Shown one piece after another: positions 14,664-24,321 of a DNA stretch of 32,493 nt. Below the pieces are notes generated by a model, which did not search any database, was not told where the DNA came from, and was given only the letters and a program-made list of their open reading frames with translations. The DNA is from Chloroflexota bacterium (GTDB lineage Bacteria; Chloroflexota; Limnocylindria; Limnocylindrales; CSP1-4). The first letter of the stretch is position 1. Each line of letters begins with the position of its first letter. A program made the position numbers and the translations under genes. Location: contig JAJYNP010000099.1 in the NCBI GenBank assembly GCA_021786265.1, forward strand, positions 1-32,493, in the 5' to 3' direction.

Positions 14664-15687
14664 CGCGCTCGAGGTCGGCGATCGGCACGTCGACGAGCTC
14701 CTCCGAGCCGGGCAGCGCGATCGGGTCGAGCGCCACCCTGGCACAGTCCTGGAAGACGCCGCCCGCACGGCGGCGTGAGCCGATGAGCCCCACGAACCGG
14801 CCGTTCCGGCCGAGCAGCGGCCCCGCCGTGACGCGCACGCGGTCCGGGTCGCCGGCCGGCAGGTCGGCGCCTGGCTCGAACAGCACGAGCGGCGGCGTGA
14901 TGGAGAGGCCCACGTCCTGCCCCCCGGAAGCGACCAGTGCCTCCCAGGTCGACCGCGGGATGGGGCGCTTCCCGTACCCGTCGAGCACCACGAGCGCGAA
15001 CGACGGACTGGCGTGGATCGACGCCTCCTGGCGATCGATCGACGCGCGCAGCGCGAGGACGTCGCTGCCGATCACGCCGCCGACGATCGCGCCACGCACG
15101 CCCATGGCCCGGGCACGGGTCAGTCCCTCGACGTCGACCCTCGATCCGGCGACGAGGATGGCCCCGGAGTGCCGGGCGTCGATCCGGTTGGCGTGCAGCT
15201 CTGCCTCGGGACCGTCGACGGCCAGCACCAGTGGACCGTGCGAGGGCTCCCCGATCGCGAGAACGGCGGAGAGCGCCGGCCCTTCGCTGCGCACCACGAG
15301 GGAGCACGCGTCGAGCGCATCCACGGTCCCCGTCGCCGGTGAGGTCACGATGGCGTGATGGCGCGAGACCACCGCGCGCACCCGCCCACCGGGCGTGACG
15401 TACAGCACCTCTCCCGCACCATCGAACCGGAGGGCCCGTCGACCGTCACCGGCCAGCGGCGCCCCGTCCGCGAACCGCGTCCCCGGACTGGGCGAGACAC
15501 GCCCGCGGAGCGGCTGCTCGGCCACCTGCGGGTGGCGCGGCCGGCGCAGCAGCGGGGACCCGGGCGACACGCGGTCGCCGGGAGTCACGAGCGGCTCGTC
15601 GCCCGGCAGCAGCGCGACCCGCACGAGCGGCGCCCCGAGAGGCACGGGCCGGCAGGGGATGCGCGCCAGGCCGGCGGGGTCCGTCAC
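14656..15687 (-). CDS. unrecognised protein with barrel-sandwich-like N-terminus and NusG/KOW-like C-terminus
   Basis: I do not recognise this 343-residue protein. The N-terminus (about 15-120) has Gly/Pro turns such as PLVTPGDRVSPGSPLLRR and AIVTSPATGTV, reminiscent of barrel-sandwich domains in RnfC/NqrA or lipoyl-type proteins. A middle alpha/beta segment (about 150-270) has VRGAIVGGVIGSDVLALR and VASGGQDVGLS. The last 60 residues (about 283-343) resemble a NusG-type KOW domain: VRVTAGPLLGRNGRFVGLIG, then CARVAL, then LVDVPIADLE. The GTG at 15687 overlaps the mutL-like stop as GTGA, so the two are probably made together and may interact. Fold assignments are by eye and uncertain. No signal peptide or membrane helix is visible. 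Confidence 0.8.
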   Translation of the reverse strand: MTDPAGLARIPCRPVPLGAPLVRVALLPGDEPLVTPGDRVSPGSPLLRRPRHPQVAEQPLRGRVSPSPGTRFADGAPLAGDGRRALRFDGAGEVLYVTPGGRVRAVVSRHHAIVTSPATGTVDALDACSLVVRSEGPALSAVLAIGEPSHGPLVLAVDGPEAELHANRIDARHSGAILVAGSRVDVEGLTRARAMGVRGAIVGGVIGSDVLALRASIDRQEASIHASPSFALVVLDGYGKRPIPRSTWEALVASGGQDVGLSITPPLVLFEPGADLPAGDPDRVRVTAGPLLGRNGRFVGLIGSRRRAGGVFQDCARVALDPIALPGSEELVDVPIADLERDG

Positions 15688-17288
15688 GGTTCGTCGTTCG
15701 CCCAGAGAGGTCGCTGCCATGCGTCCAGGTACTCCCGCCGTCGTTCCGGCCGTTCGGGGAGCCGCAAAGGGATCTCGCGCGTGTCGACCAGGAGCCCCCC
15801 GAGCCCCCCGGTGACCTCGAACGCGACGCGCCGAGCGCGAGTGCCCACGTACAGATCGTCGGGCGAGTCGAGCTCGGCGACGGCCGCGAGCCCGGGCGGC
15901 AGGTCCACCACCTGCACGGTGCCCGACGTGAGCGGCAGCGACGTGGTCGCGCCGTCGGCGGTGACCCGGAGGGTCCCCTTTCGGGCCGGTCGCAGGCCCG
16001 GTGCCACGATCGCGCTGCCCAGCGGCAGCAGGATGTCGTCGGCGAGGTCGGCGAGCAGCCGGCGCCGGTCGCCCTCGTCGTCGAGTGCGCCGAGGGGCCC
16101 GAGGACGCGCGCGTGGTCGAGCGTCAGCGCGACTGCCCCAGGCCGGCGCAGCGTATCGACCAGCGCGAGCGCGACCGCCGGCGCGGGGGGGCAGGCGAAC
16201 GCCCCGCCGCTGGCGACGAGCAGGTCCGGTGCCGCGACGGGCACGGGGTCGGGGAGGCGCTCGGTGGAACCACGGGCCCGGTGCAGGCGGTCCCGCGCGT
16301 CGTCGTGCCACGCCTGCTCCAGCCGCTCGAGCGCTGCCCGGGCCGCCGCCAGCCGAAGGCGGGCGCCATCGCCCGCGGCCTCGCGCCAGGGCGCCAGGCG
16401 CAGGTTTCGCAGCCTGTCCCGAACCGCGAAAGCCTCGTCGGCCAGCGGTGACCATGTCGCGATCCCGTCGAGGATCCGCTGGTCGTCCAGCGCCGCAGGC
16501 GGCAGCAGACCGGAGTCTGCCCGGACGAGCCTCCGCATCACGCCTTCGGGTCCCGCCATCACGCGCGTGCCCGCGTCGAGCCCGACGTCCACGCCCTCCA
16601 CCCTGAGGTCGAGCACGGCGGCGAGCGAGGCGATCGACCGGCCGAACGCCTCCCGGCCATCCGCGGTCCGCCCGAGGATGTCGCGCGCCGCGGCCACGGC
16701 GTCGCCCGCCCCGTGGGCGCGGCGGATCCGGTCCGGAGGCAACCCGGGTGCGCCGCTGGCGCCCGGACCGGCCAGCAGGACGGAGAGGCCGTCGCGCAGC
16801 CCGACCGTGGCGCCGACCAGGGCCAGGACGTCCGCGAGGCCCTCCCGCTCGTGCCCCCCGAGGCCGTCGGGCGCCGCCACCGCCACCAGGTCCAGCCCGG
16901 GATCTCGGAGCGCGACCGCCGCGCCGAAGGCCTCGGCCCGCTCGGGGGTGACCCTCGCGGCCACCTCCCATCCGTCGACGAGGAACGCCCGGAGCAGCGG
17001 CTCCGCCGCCCGATCCGACGGGCCGGCGATCACGACGCGCGGTGGCGGCAGCGTGCGGCTCTCGACACGCGCCCAGTCCGGCCACGACTCCGCGCCGGGG
17101 AGCAGGTCCGGTCCGGCCGCCGCAACCTGTTCAACGAGGTCGCCAAGCAGCGCATCGTGCGCCAGGGTCGCCGGCGCCGCGCCGGCGGCGAGCAGGCGCC
17201 ATCGGCTGTCGATGCGACCGATGAGCGCGGCCCCGGTGGTCGCGGAGCCGATGTCGAGGGTGAAGAACGCATGAGGACCGGGGGTCAC
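15684..17288 (-). CDS. MutL/GlmL-family ASKHA ATPase (glutamate mutase accessory-like)
   Basis: 534-residue protein that resembles the MutL/GlmL family, named for the gene between the glutamate mutase subunits in clostridia and unrelated to mismatch-repair MutL. The N-terminal phosphate-1-like loop FFTLDIGSATTGAALIG (D12) shows the actin/Hsp70 ASKHA fold. Other family-like segments are PPRVVIAGPSDRAAEPL, LLVASGGAFACPPAP with DTLRRPGAVALTLD, and a C-terminus rich in beta strands. No glutamate mutase or other B12 mutase subunit is in the window. The start is GTG at 17288, preceded by TAGGAT at 6 nt, which may be a -10 box or, through its AGGA, a Shine-Dalgarno. It heads the tsa operon, so a link to translation or protein repair is possible but inferred. 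Confidence 0.82.
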   Translation of the reverse strand: MTPGPHAFFTLDIGSATTGAALIGRIDSRWRLLAAGAAPATLAHDALLGDLVEQVAAAGPDLLPGAESWPDWARVESRTLPPPRVVIAGPSDRAAEPLLRAFLVDGWEVAARVTPERAEAFGAAVALRDPGLDLVAVAAPDGLGGHEREGLADVLALVGATVGLRDGLSVLLAGPGASGAPGLPPDRIRRAHGAGDAVAAARDILGRTADGREAFGRSIASLAAVLDLRVEGVDVGLDAGTRVMAGPEGVMRRLVRADSGLLPPAALDDQRILDGIATWSPLADEAFAVRDRLRNLRLAPWREAAGDGARLRLAAARAALERLEQAWHDDARDRLHRARGSTERLPDPVPVAAPDLLVASGGAFACPPAPAVALALVDTLRRPGAVALTLDHARVLGPLGALDDEGDRRRLLADLADDILLPLGSAIVAPGLRPARKGTLRVTADGATTSLPLTSGTVQVVDLPPGLAAVAELDSPDDLYVGTRARRVAFEVTGGLGGLLVDTREIPLRLPERPERRREYLDAWQRPLWANDEP

Positions 17289-17294
17289 GCGAGA

Positions 17295-17300
17295 ATCCTA
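17295..17300 (-). promoter_or_regulatory. leaderless-type -10 box of the mutL-like operon
   Basis: TAGGAT on the minus strand ends 6 nt before the GTG at 17288. It fits the TANNNT-N6/7-start pattern of recO and the prenyl synthase. The AGGA inside it could instead be a Shine-Dalgarno with 7-nt spacing, so the call is tentative. Confidence 0.4.
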
Positions 17301-17321
17301 CCCGGCTGGGAAGCGAGGCGT

Positions 17322-17353
17322 CCGGCGCAACCGGCCCCGACCCGGCGCAACCG
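17322..17353. repeat. two 12-bp direct repeats, 20-bp period, upstream of the mutL-like gene
   Basis: CCGGCGCAACCG occurs at 17322-17333 and again at 17342-17353, exactly 20 bp apart (about two helical turns). They lie in the 85-bp gap between the small conserved gene and the mutL-like operon, upstream of the TAGGAT box. They look like paired regulator sites. Confidence 0.5.
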
Positions 17354-17373
17354 ACGCCGATGTCCCACCGAGA

Positions 17374-17667
17374 TCAGGCGTCCCAGCGCGACTCCTCGTC
17401 GAGCTCCTCGAGCCGCTCGATCAGCCGCTCGATGCCGGTCTCGTCCGCGAGCACGCGGTCCACGCCCACCACGCCGCCGGTCAGGATGCCGCGCAGCGCC
17501 GGGTCGAAGAAGAGCATGGCCTGGCTTCCCAGGGGCCGGTAGGGCCGGCTCGCCTCCAGGAACAGCACCATCGACGCGGCCATGCCGCGCAGCTGCACCT
17601 CGCGAGCGACGGCCTCGACGAGCTCGTCCTGCACCTCCTCCGGGCGGCCGAACCGCGACTCGCTCAC
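17374..17667 (-). CDS. small conserved-looking protein of unknown function (97 aa)
   Basis: Not recognised by name. The sequence has a predicted N-terminal amphipathic helix (EEVQDELVEAVAREVQLRG), a hydrophobic centre with MVLFLEASRPYRPLGSQAML and FFDPALRGILTG, and a charged C-terminal helix (GIERLIERLEELDEES) that could form a coiled coil. The pattern suggests a peripheral membrane or adaptor protein. The GTG at 17667 overlaps the macro-domain stop as GTGA, supporting it as a real gene at the end of the cda-glm-alr operon. No signal peptide or catalytic motif is visible. Confidence 0.8.
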   Translation of the reverse strand: MSESRFGRPEEVQDELVEAVAREVQLRGMAASMVLFLEASRPYRPLGSQAMLFFDPALRGILTGGVVGVDRVLADETGIERLIERLEELDEESRWDA

Positions 17668-18335
17668 GATGGGCCTCCGTGACGTGGACGCGTGTTCCCG
17701 GGGGGAGCTGCCGTCGCCGGGGCAGCCGTGGACCGCGGCGCCGGCTCTTCCGGTGCGGGCAGGACCGACTCGCTCATCACGCTCACCGGCCCGGCATTGG
17801 TGCCGGGGACCACCGGGACGGCCCGCAGCACGGGCTCGCGTCCCAGTTCCTCCTGGAAGGTCGCGTAGGTGCGGGCGCCCCGCAACGCGACCACGACCTC
17901 GACCAGCGAGGCGCACTCGGGCAGCGTGTGGTGCATCGCCCGCAGCATGACCCGCGCACACTCCGCCAGCGGCACGCCACCGAGCGGGGACCCCAGCGCC
18001 GGCATCGCGATCGTGTGCAGGTCCATCCGGTTCGCCAGGCGGAGCGCCGCGCTGGTGGCCGCACCGATCGCGGCGGCCGAGGCGCGGCGATCCGGGCCGA
18101 GCGAGACGGCATGGATCACGGTGCCACAGCCCAGGGACCCTCCGCCCGTGGCGACGGCCGATCCGAGCGGCTGCGGCCCCCTGGCGATCGCCTCGAACTC
18201 GATGCCGTGGCCGCCGCGCTGCTTGACGGCCGCGGCAGCTCCCGACGTCATCCAGAGGGTGGTCGTGGCCGGGACGACGATCGCATCGACCTCCAGGTCG
18301 CAGATGTCGCCATTCCAGAGCCGGATCCCGCTCAT
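17664..18335 (-). CDS. macro-domain protein
   Basis: 223 residues: an N-terminal macro domain (about 1-170), which normally binds ADP-ribose or related nucleotides, and a Pro/Ala-rich, probably disordered tail (about 175-223). Seen: GDICDLEVDAIVVPAT in place of the usual GDIT..VDAIVNAAN, ATGGGSLGCGTVIHAV, and the binding loop PALGSPLGG (112-120). The Asn that usually ends the first motif is Thr24, so hydrolase activity or ligand choice may differ. The ATG overlaps the alr stop (ATGA). NnrD, which repairs NADPHX/NADHX, is two genes upstream, so a nucleotide-damage role is possible but inferred. Confidence 0.87.
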   Translation of the reverse strand: MSGIRLWNGDICDLEVDAIVVPATTTLWMTSGAAAAVKQRGGHGIEFEAIARGPQPLGSAVATGGGSLGCGTVIHAVSLGPDRRASAAAIGAATSAALRLANRMDLHTIAMPALGSPLGGVPLAECARVMLRAMHHTLPECASLVEVVVALRGARTYATFQEELGREPVLRAVPVVPGTNAGPVSVMSESVLPAPEEPAPRSTAAPATAAPPGNTRPRHGGPS

Positions 18336-19582
18336 CTCGTCCTCGCGCCCTCCCGGCGGCTCTCGCCGGCGAGCGTTCGCACGCTCAGCACCACGCCGGA
18401 CGCATCGTACACGCGGGGAAGGCGCGATGCCATCGCAGTGACGATCTCCCACGGGATCGTGGTGCGCGCATGCGCCAGTTCAAGCGCGGCGATCCGCTCG
18501 GATCCCTGCGCTCCGAGCAGGACGAACTCGTCCCCGGCGCCGACGCCGGGGACGTCCGTGACGTCGGCCGCGATCGCGTCCATGGCCACGCTCCCCACGA
18601 GCGGCACGCGCCGGCCGCGGACGAGCGCGGCGGTCAGGCCCGCCGAGCCGTACGTCCATCCGTCGCCGTATCCGACCGGGAGCGTCGCGACCCTGGACGG
18701 ACGTGGGGCGCGCCAGCGTGACCCGTAGCCCACGCCATCGCCGGGGGTGACGTCCGCGATGCGCAGGGCACGGGCGTGCAGCGACATGGCCGGCCGCAGC
18801 GCCGCCGCCGCCGCGCGCGCGCCGGGGGCCACGGGAAACGCCTCCGGCAGCAGCCCGTAGAGCGACAGCCCGAGGCGCACCATGTCGAGCTGCGGCGCGG
18901 TCGCGCCGAACAGCCCGCCGGTCGCGGCCGCGTGCCGCAGCAGCCGTCCGGCGCCGGCGCTGCTCATGGCGTCGCACGCCTCGCGGAACCGTGCTCCCTG
19001 CACGCCGGACGGTGCCGGGTCGCTGGCGCTCGCCAGGTGGGTCCAGGTCCCCACCAGCTCGATCCCGGGGATCGCGAGCAGCCGCGCCGCCACCGCCCCG
19101 GCCCGGTCCGGCGCGACGCCTGCCCGACCCAGGCCCGTGTCGATCTCCAGGTGAACCCGCAGCCTGCGTGCCGCCGGTCGCAGCGCCGGCTCGAGCTCGT
19201 CGAGCGACGCCTCGCTCGCGACGGTCACCTCGATGCCGGCATCCGCGGCCGCGCAGAGACCGTCGATCGGGGGCTGGAAGAGCAGCAGCACCGGGACGCC
19301 CGACCCGGCCGCCGCCACGGTCAGGGCCTCGTCGAGCGTGGCGACGCAGAGGTGGTCCACCCCGGCCGCGGCGAAGGCCCTCGCGGTCGGCACGAGGCCG
19401 TGCCCGTAGGCGTCGGCCTTCACGACGGCCGCCAGCCGGACCCCCGTCGCGAGCAGCGAGCGCGCCGTCGCCACGTTGGCGGCCAGTGCGTCCACGTCGA
19501 TCTGCAGCCAGGCGGTGCGGGGCAGCGATGGCAGGCCGGCGGCCCGGAGGCGGACCTCGATCGGCAGCAGCGAGTCGTTCAT
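18332..19582 (-). CDS. alr: alanine racemase
   Basis: PLP enzyme that makes D-alanine for peptidoglycan. PLP-binding Lys in VVKADAYGHG (K55), catalytic Tyr in GVGYGSRW (Y286), and SVAMDAIAADVT near the substrate loop (usually C-M-D). HAAATGGL stands where HLANSAG is common, so the usual Asn is Ala; the effect is unclear. Length is 416 aa, with about 20 extra N-terminal residues. The ATG at 19582 overlaps the nnrD stop (ATGA). Confidence 0.94.
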   Translation of the reverse strand: MNDSLLPIEVRLRAAGLPSLPRTAWLQIDVDALAANVATARSLLATGVRLAAVVKADAYGHGLVPTARAFAAAGVDHLCVATLDEALTVAAAGSGVPVLLLFQPPIDGLCAAADAGIEVTVASEASLDELEPALRPAARRLRVHLEIDTGLGRAGVAPDRAGAVAARLLAIPGIELVGTWTHLASASDPAPSGVQGARFREACDAMSSAGAGRLLRHAAATGGLFGATAPQLDMVRLGLSLYGLLPEAFPVAPGARAAAAALRPAMSLHARALRIADVTPGDGVGYGSRWRAPRPSRVATLPVGYGDGWTYGSAGLTAALVRGRRVPLVGSVAMDAIAADVTDVPGVGAGDEFVLLGAQGSERIAALELAHARTTIPWEIVTAMASRLPRVYDASGVVLSVRTLAGESRREGARTR

Positions 19583-20544
19583 GCGGAACCGTCGCGCAGG
19601 GAGAAGCCAACGCGCCGTGCGGCCCCCGCGCGACGGTCGCGGAGCCGGGCGAGACGATGCCGCACGTGCGCGATCTCCCAGGGCAGGTCCGAGGCGAGCA
19701 GCCCGCTGTCCCCGAGGCGGTCGCGCATCGCGTCCCCGGCCGCGCCGTGCAGGTAGACGCCCAGGCGGGCCGCCGCGTATGGGTCCAGGCGCTGTCCGAG
19801 CAGCGCCCCGATCGTGCCGGCCAGGACGTCGCCGGTCCCACCGGTGCCCAGGGCGGGGTTCTCGAACGGCGCACGCGCCGCGCCGCCGCCCGCATCCGCC
19901 ACCACAGAGCGGGCACCCTTCAGGACTACCACCTGGCCCCACGCCTCGGCCGCCGCGCGGGCCGCATGCTCGCGCGCCTCGTCGTCGGCCGAAAGGTCGC
20001 TCTCCTCATCCGGCCGGAGCCGCCGGAACTCCCCCGGATGCGGCGTCAGCACGCAGCGGCGCCTGACGCGCCCCGGCCAGCCCTGCGTGCGCGACAGCGC
20101 GTTGAGCGCCTCCGCGTCGACGATGGCGGGCGCGCCGGGAGTGGCCAGCAGCCCCCTCACCAGGGCGTCCGTGGCGTCCGAGCGGCGCAGGCCCGGCCCG
20201 ATCACGAGCGCATCGTGGGGCACGTCCTGCAGCACGGCGAGCGCCGCCTCCGGGTCCACCTCGAACGGCGCCGCCTCGGGCAGGCCGATCGTGATGACCT
20301 CCACGTATCGACCCGCCACGATGGGCTGGAGGGAGGCCGGCACGGCGAGGGTCACCAGGCCGGCACCCGCACGCCCCGCCGCATGGCTCGCGAGCAGCCC
20401 CGCACCCGCGTAGTCGAGCGAGCCCGCGACAAGGAGGACGCGCCCGTTGTCGCCCTTGTGGGCCCGCGGATCGCGCCGGGGGAGGAGGCCGGCCGCCGTG
20501 TCGTCGTCGAGCGGCTGGAGGGGCGTGCGACGGTCGTCGGTCAT
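19579..20544 (-). CDS. nnrD: ADP/ATP-dependent NAD(P)H-hydrate dehydratase
   Basis: Repairs hydrated NADH/NADPH. Ribokinase-like carbohydrate-kinase fold with KGDNGRVLLVAGS near the start, VLTPHPGEF (167-173 region) and the nucleotide loop GTGGTGDVLAG (233-243; catalytic Asp D239). Length is 321 aa. Only the dehydratase half is present; the epimerase half (NnrE/AIBP), often fused in bacteria, is not in this gene or in the window. Start ATG 20544 overlaps the acpS stop (ATGA). Confidence 0.94.
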   Translation of the reverse strand: MTDDRRTPLQPLDDDTAAGLLPRRDPRAHKGDNGRVLLVAGSLDYAGAGLLASHAAGRAGAGLVTLAVPASLQPIVAGRYVEVITIGLPEAAPFEVDPEAALAVLQDVPHDALVIGPGLRRSDATDALVRGLLATPGAPAIVDAEALNALSRTQGWPGRVRRRCVLTPHPGEFRRLRPDEESDLSADDEAREHAARAAAEAWGQVVVLKGARSVVADAGGGAARAPFENPALGTGGTGDVLAGTIGALLGQRLDPYAAARLGVYLHGAAGDAMRDRLGDSGLLASDLPWEIAHVRHRLARLRDRRAGAARRVGFSLRDGSA

Positions 20545-21119
20545 GCCGGGCTCTCTCCGAACTCGTCCTCGCGACGCAGCTCGCCCGCGAGCGTGCGGAT
20601 CCGCTCCAGGCGCCCGAGCAGCCGCCGCTCGCGCTCGTCGAGCCGGTCCTCGATGTCGGGTGGGAACAGGAACGCGCCACCCTCGGTCCGGACCCCGGAC
20701 GCAACGGCCACCGCGTACTCGCGCTCGTGGGTGATCGACAGGGCGATCCGCCCCATGCCGAGCTGCTCGGCCCGTGCCCGCGCACGGCCCGACAGGCGCA
20801 CGGCGGGCTGACCCGTGGGCAGCCGCATCACCTCGATGTCGCGCCAGCCCACGCCGCGCACGCCGAGGCCGAGAACCTTGCTGACCGCCTCCTTCGCCGC
20901 CCACCGCCCGGCGAAGCGCTCGGCATTGGTCCGCACGTACGCGACCTCGGCAGGAGTCAGCACCCGCAGGGCGAAGCGCGACCCGAAGCGCTCGAGCGTC
21001 TGGCGGATGCGCGACACCCGGATGATGTCGACCCCGAGCTCGGTGGTCGCGTCCGCGTCGCGGGGCGCGGCCCCGCCCGCCCCCGACGTCGGCTCGCCGT
21101 CCTGCGCTCTGCCTGCCAC
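20541..21119 (-). CDS. acpS: holo-[acyl-carrier-protein] synthase with N- and C-terminal extensions
   Basis: Attaches phosphopantetheine to ACP for fatty-acid synthesis. Core: ELGVDIIRVSRI with the Mg2+-binding Asp (D31), FAGRWAAKEAVSKVLG with the second acidic ligand (E77), and GRIALSITHEREYAVAVAS. Usual AcpS is about 120-130 aa; this one is 192. About 25 residues precede the core, and a charged helix-rich tail of about 45 residues follows (RLDERERRLLGRLERIR). The only usable start in this frame is GTG 21119, 9 nt after the glmS stop. Confidence 0.92.
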   Translation of the reverse strand: MAGRAQDGEPTSGAGGAAPRDADATTELGVDIIRVSRIRQTLERFGSRFALRVLTPAEVAYVRTNAERFAGRWAAKEAVSKVLGLGVRGVGWRDIEVMRLPTGQPAVRLSGRARARAEQLGMGRIALSITHEREYAVAVASGVRTEGGAFLFPPDIEDRLDERERRLLGRLERIRTLAGELRREDEFGESPA

Positions 21120-21128
21120 GCCGCCCGC

Positions 21129-22955
<1,827 letters not shown>

Positions 22956-22978
22956 GGTCGCGCCCTCCTGCGCCCGGG

Positions 22979-24319
22979 TCAGGCGGGCTGGTTGAGGCGG
23001 TCCGCGGCGAGCGCCGCGAGCCGGTCGGCAAGAGTCGTGACGGTCTCCTCGTGCTCACCCTCGACCATGATGCGCAGCACGGGCTCCGTCCCGGACGGCC
23101 GCACGAGCACCCGGCCGCCGTCGGCGAGGTCCGCTTCGGCCGCACGGATCGCGGCCGTGATCGCCGGGTCCGCGTCCCATTGGTCCTTGTGGCGGACCCG
23201 GACGCTGCGCTGCTGCTGAGGGTACAGCAGGATCTCGTCCGCGAGCTCGGAGAGCGGCCGTCCGCGGCGGGCGAGGATCCCCAGGACCTCGAGCGCGGTG
23301 ACGATCCCGTCGCCGGCGTTGGCGTGCTCCGCGACGATCACGTGGCCGCTCTTCTCGCCCCCCAGCCCGGCGCCGGAGACGAGCATCGCGTCGAGGATGT
23401 ACTTGTCCCCGACGGGCGTGCGCACGATCTGGCCGCCGGCCCGCTGGATGGCAGACACGAGGCCGCCGTTCGACAGGACGCTCACGACCACGGTGCTGCC
23501 GGCAAGCGCCCGGCGTTCCAGGCGATCGAGCGCGATCAGGCCGATGAGCCGGTCGCCGTCGACCACCCTCCCCCGTTCGTCGACCGCCACGCAGCGGTCC
23601 GCGTCGCCGTCCAGCGCAAAGCCGACATCCGCGCCGCGCTCCGCCACGTAGGCGGCCAGCGACTCGGGGTGCGTGGCCCCGCACTCATGGTTGATGTTCA
23701 CGCCGTCGGGGTTGTCGTGGATCGTCGCGACACGGGCGCCGCTCGCGCCGAGGATGCGCTCCGCCACCGGGCAGCCAGAACCGTTGGCGCAGTCGACCAT
23801 GACCCGCAGGTCGTTGCGGCTGCGGCGCGCCAGCTCGACCCGGTGGGCCACGTACCGTTCGACCAGTTCGCGCGCGTCCACGTCCCGCCCGATCCCGGCG
23901 TTGGTCGGGCTGGGCAGCTCCTCGGCCCGCCAGATGAGCGTGTCGAGCTCGTTCTCCAGGGCGTCGTCGAGCTTGATGCCGCGATGATCGAGTACCTTGA
24001 GGCCGTTGTCGTCGGCCGGGTTGTGGGAGGCGGAGACCACGATCCCCGCGGCGAAGTCGCCCGTGCCCGCCAGGTGCGCGAGCGCCGGGGTGGGAAGCAC
24101 GCCCGCCCGGTACACGTCGACCCCCATCGACGTCGCACCGGCCACGATCGCGGCCGCGAGCATGTCGCCGGAGCGCCGGGTGTCCTGCCCGAGGACGATC
24201 GGCCCCCTGCCGCTGGCCAGGAGGTGGGCCGTCGCGCGGCCCAGCGCATAGGCCAGGGTCGGCTTGAGGTCCACGTTGGCGACACCGCGGATCCCATCGG
24301 TGCCGAAGAGTCGTGCCAT
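22979..24319 (-). CDS. glmM: phosphoglucosamine mutase
   Basis: Interconverts GlcN-6-P and GlcN-1-P. MARLFGTDGIRG at the N-terminus, catalytic phosphoserine in VSASHNP (S98), metal-binding DGDADR (237-242), sugar-binding GGEKSGH, and the phosphate-binding RPSGTEPVLRIM near the C-terminus. Length 446 aa fits. It lies 2 nt after the YbbR gene and directly downstream of cdaA-ybbR, the same arrangement known in Firmicutes, where CdaA is regulated by GlmM. Confidence 0.97.
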   Translation of the reverse strand: MARLFGTDGIRGVANVDLKPTLAYALGRATAHLLASGRGPIVLGQDTRRSGDMLAAAIVAGATSMGVDVYRAGVLPTPALAHLAGTGDFAAGIVVSASHNPADDNGLKVLDHRGIKLDDALENELDTLIWRAEELPSPTNAGIGRDVDARELVERYVAHRVELARRSRNDLRVMVDCANGSGCPVAERILGASGARVATIHDNPDGVNINHECGATHPESLAAYVAERGADVGFALDGDADRCVAVDERGRVVDGDRLIGLIALDRLERRALAGSTVVVSVLSNGGLVSAIQRAGGQIVRTPVGDKYILDAMLVSGAGLGGEKSGHVIVAEHANAGDGIVTALEVLGILARRGRPLSELADEILLYPQQQRSVRVRHKDQWDADPAITAAIRAAEADLADGGRVLVRPSGTEPVLRIMVEGEHEETVTTLADRLAALAADRLNQPA

Positions 24320-24321
24320 GG

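Noticed and set aside
14656..17085. A single 809-residue minus-strand open frame
   Set aside because: Its upstream half runs through the mutL-like gene in a different frame and is Arg/Gly/Pro-rich noise; only the part from GTG 15687 looks like a real protein.
15684..17288. DNA mismatch repair protein MutL
   Set aside because: Lacks the GHKL ATPase motifs; the sequence matches the glutamate mutase accessory MutL/GlmL type with an ASKHA phosphate loop.
22956..22978. glmS ribozyme upstream of glmS
   Set aside because: The gap to glmM is only 23 bp, far too short.
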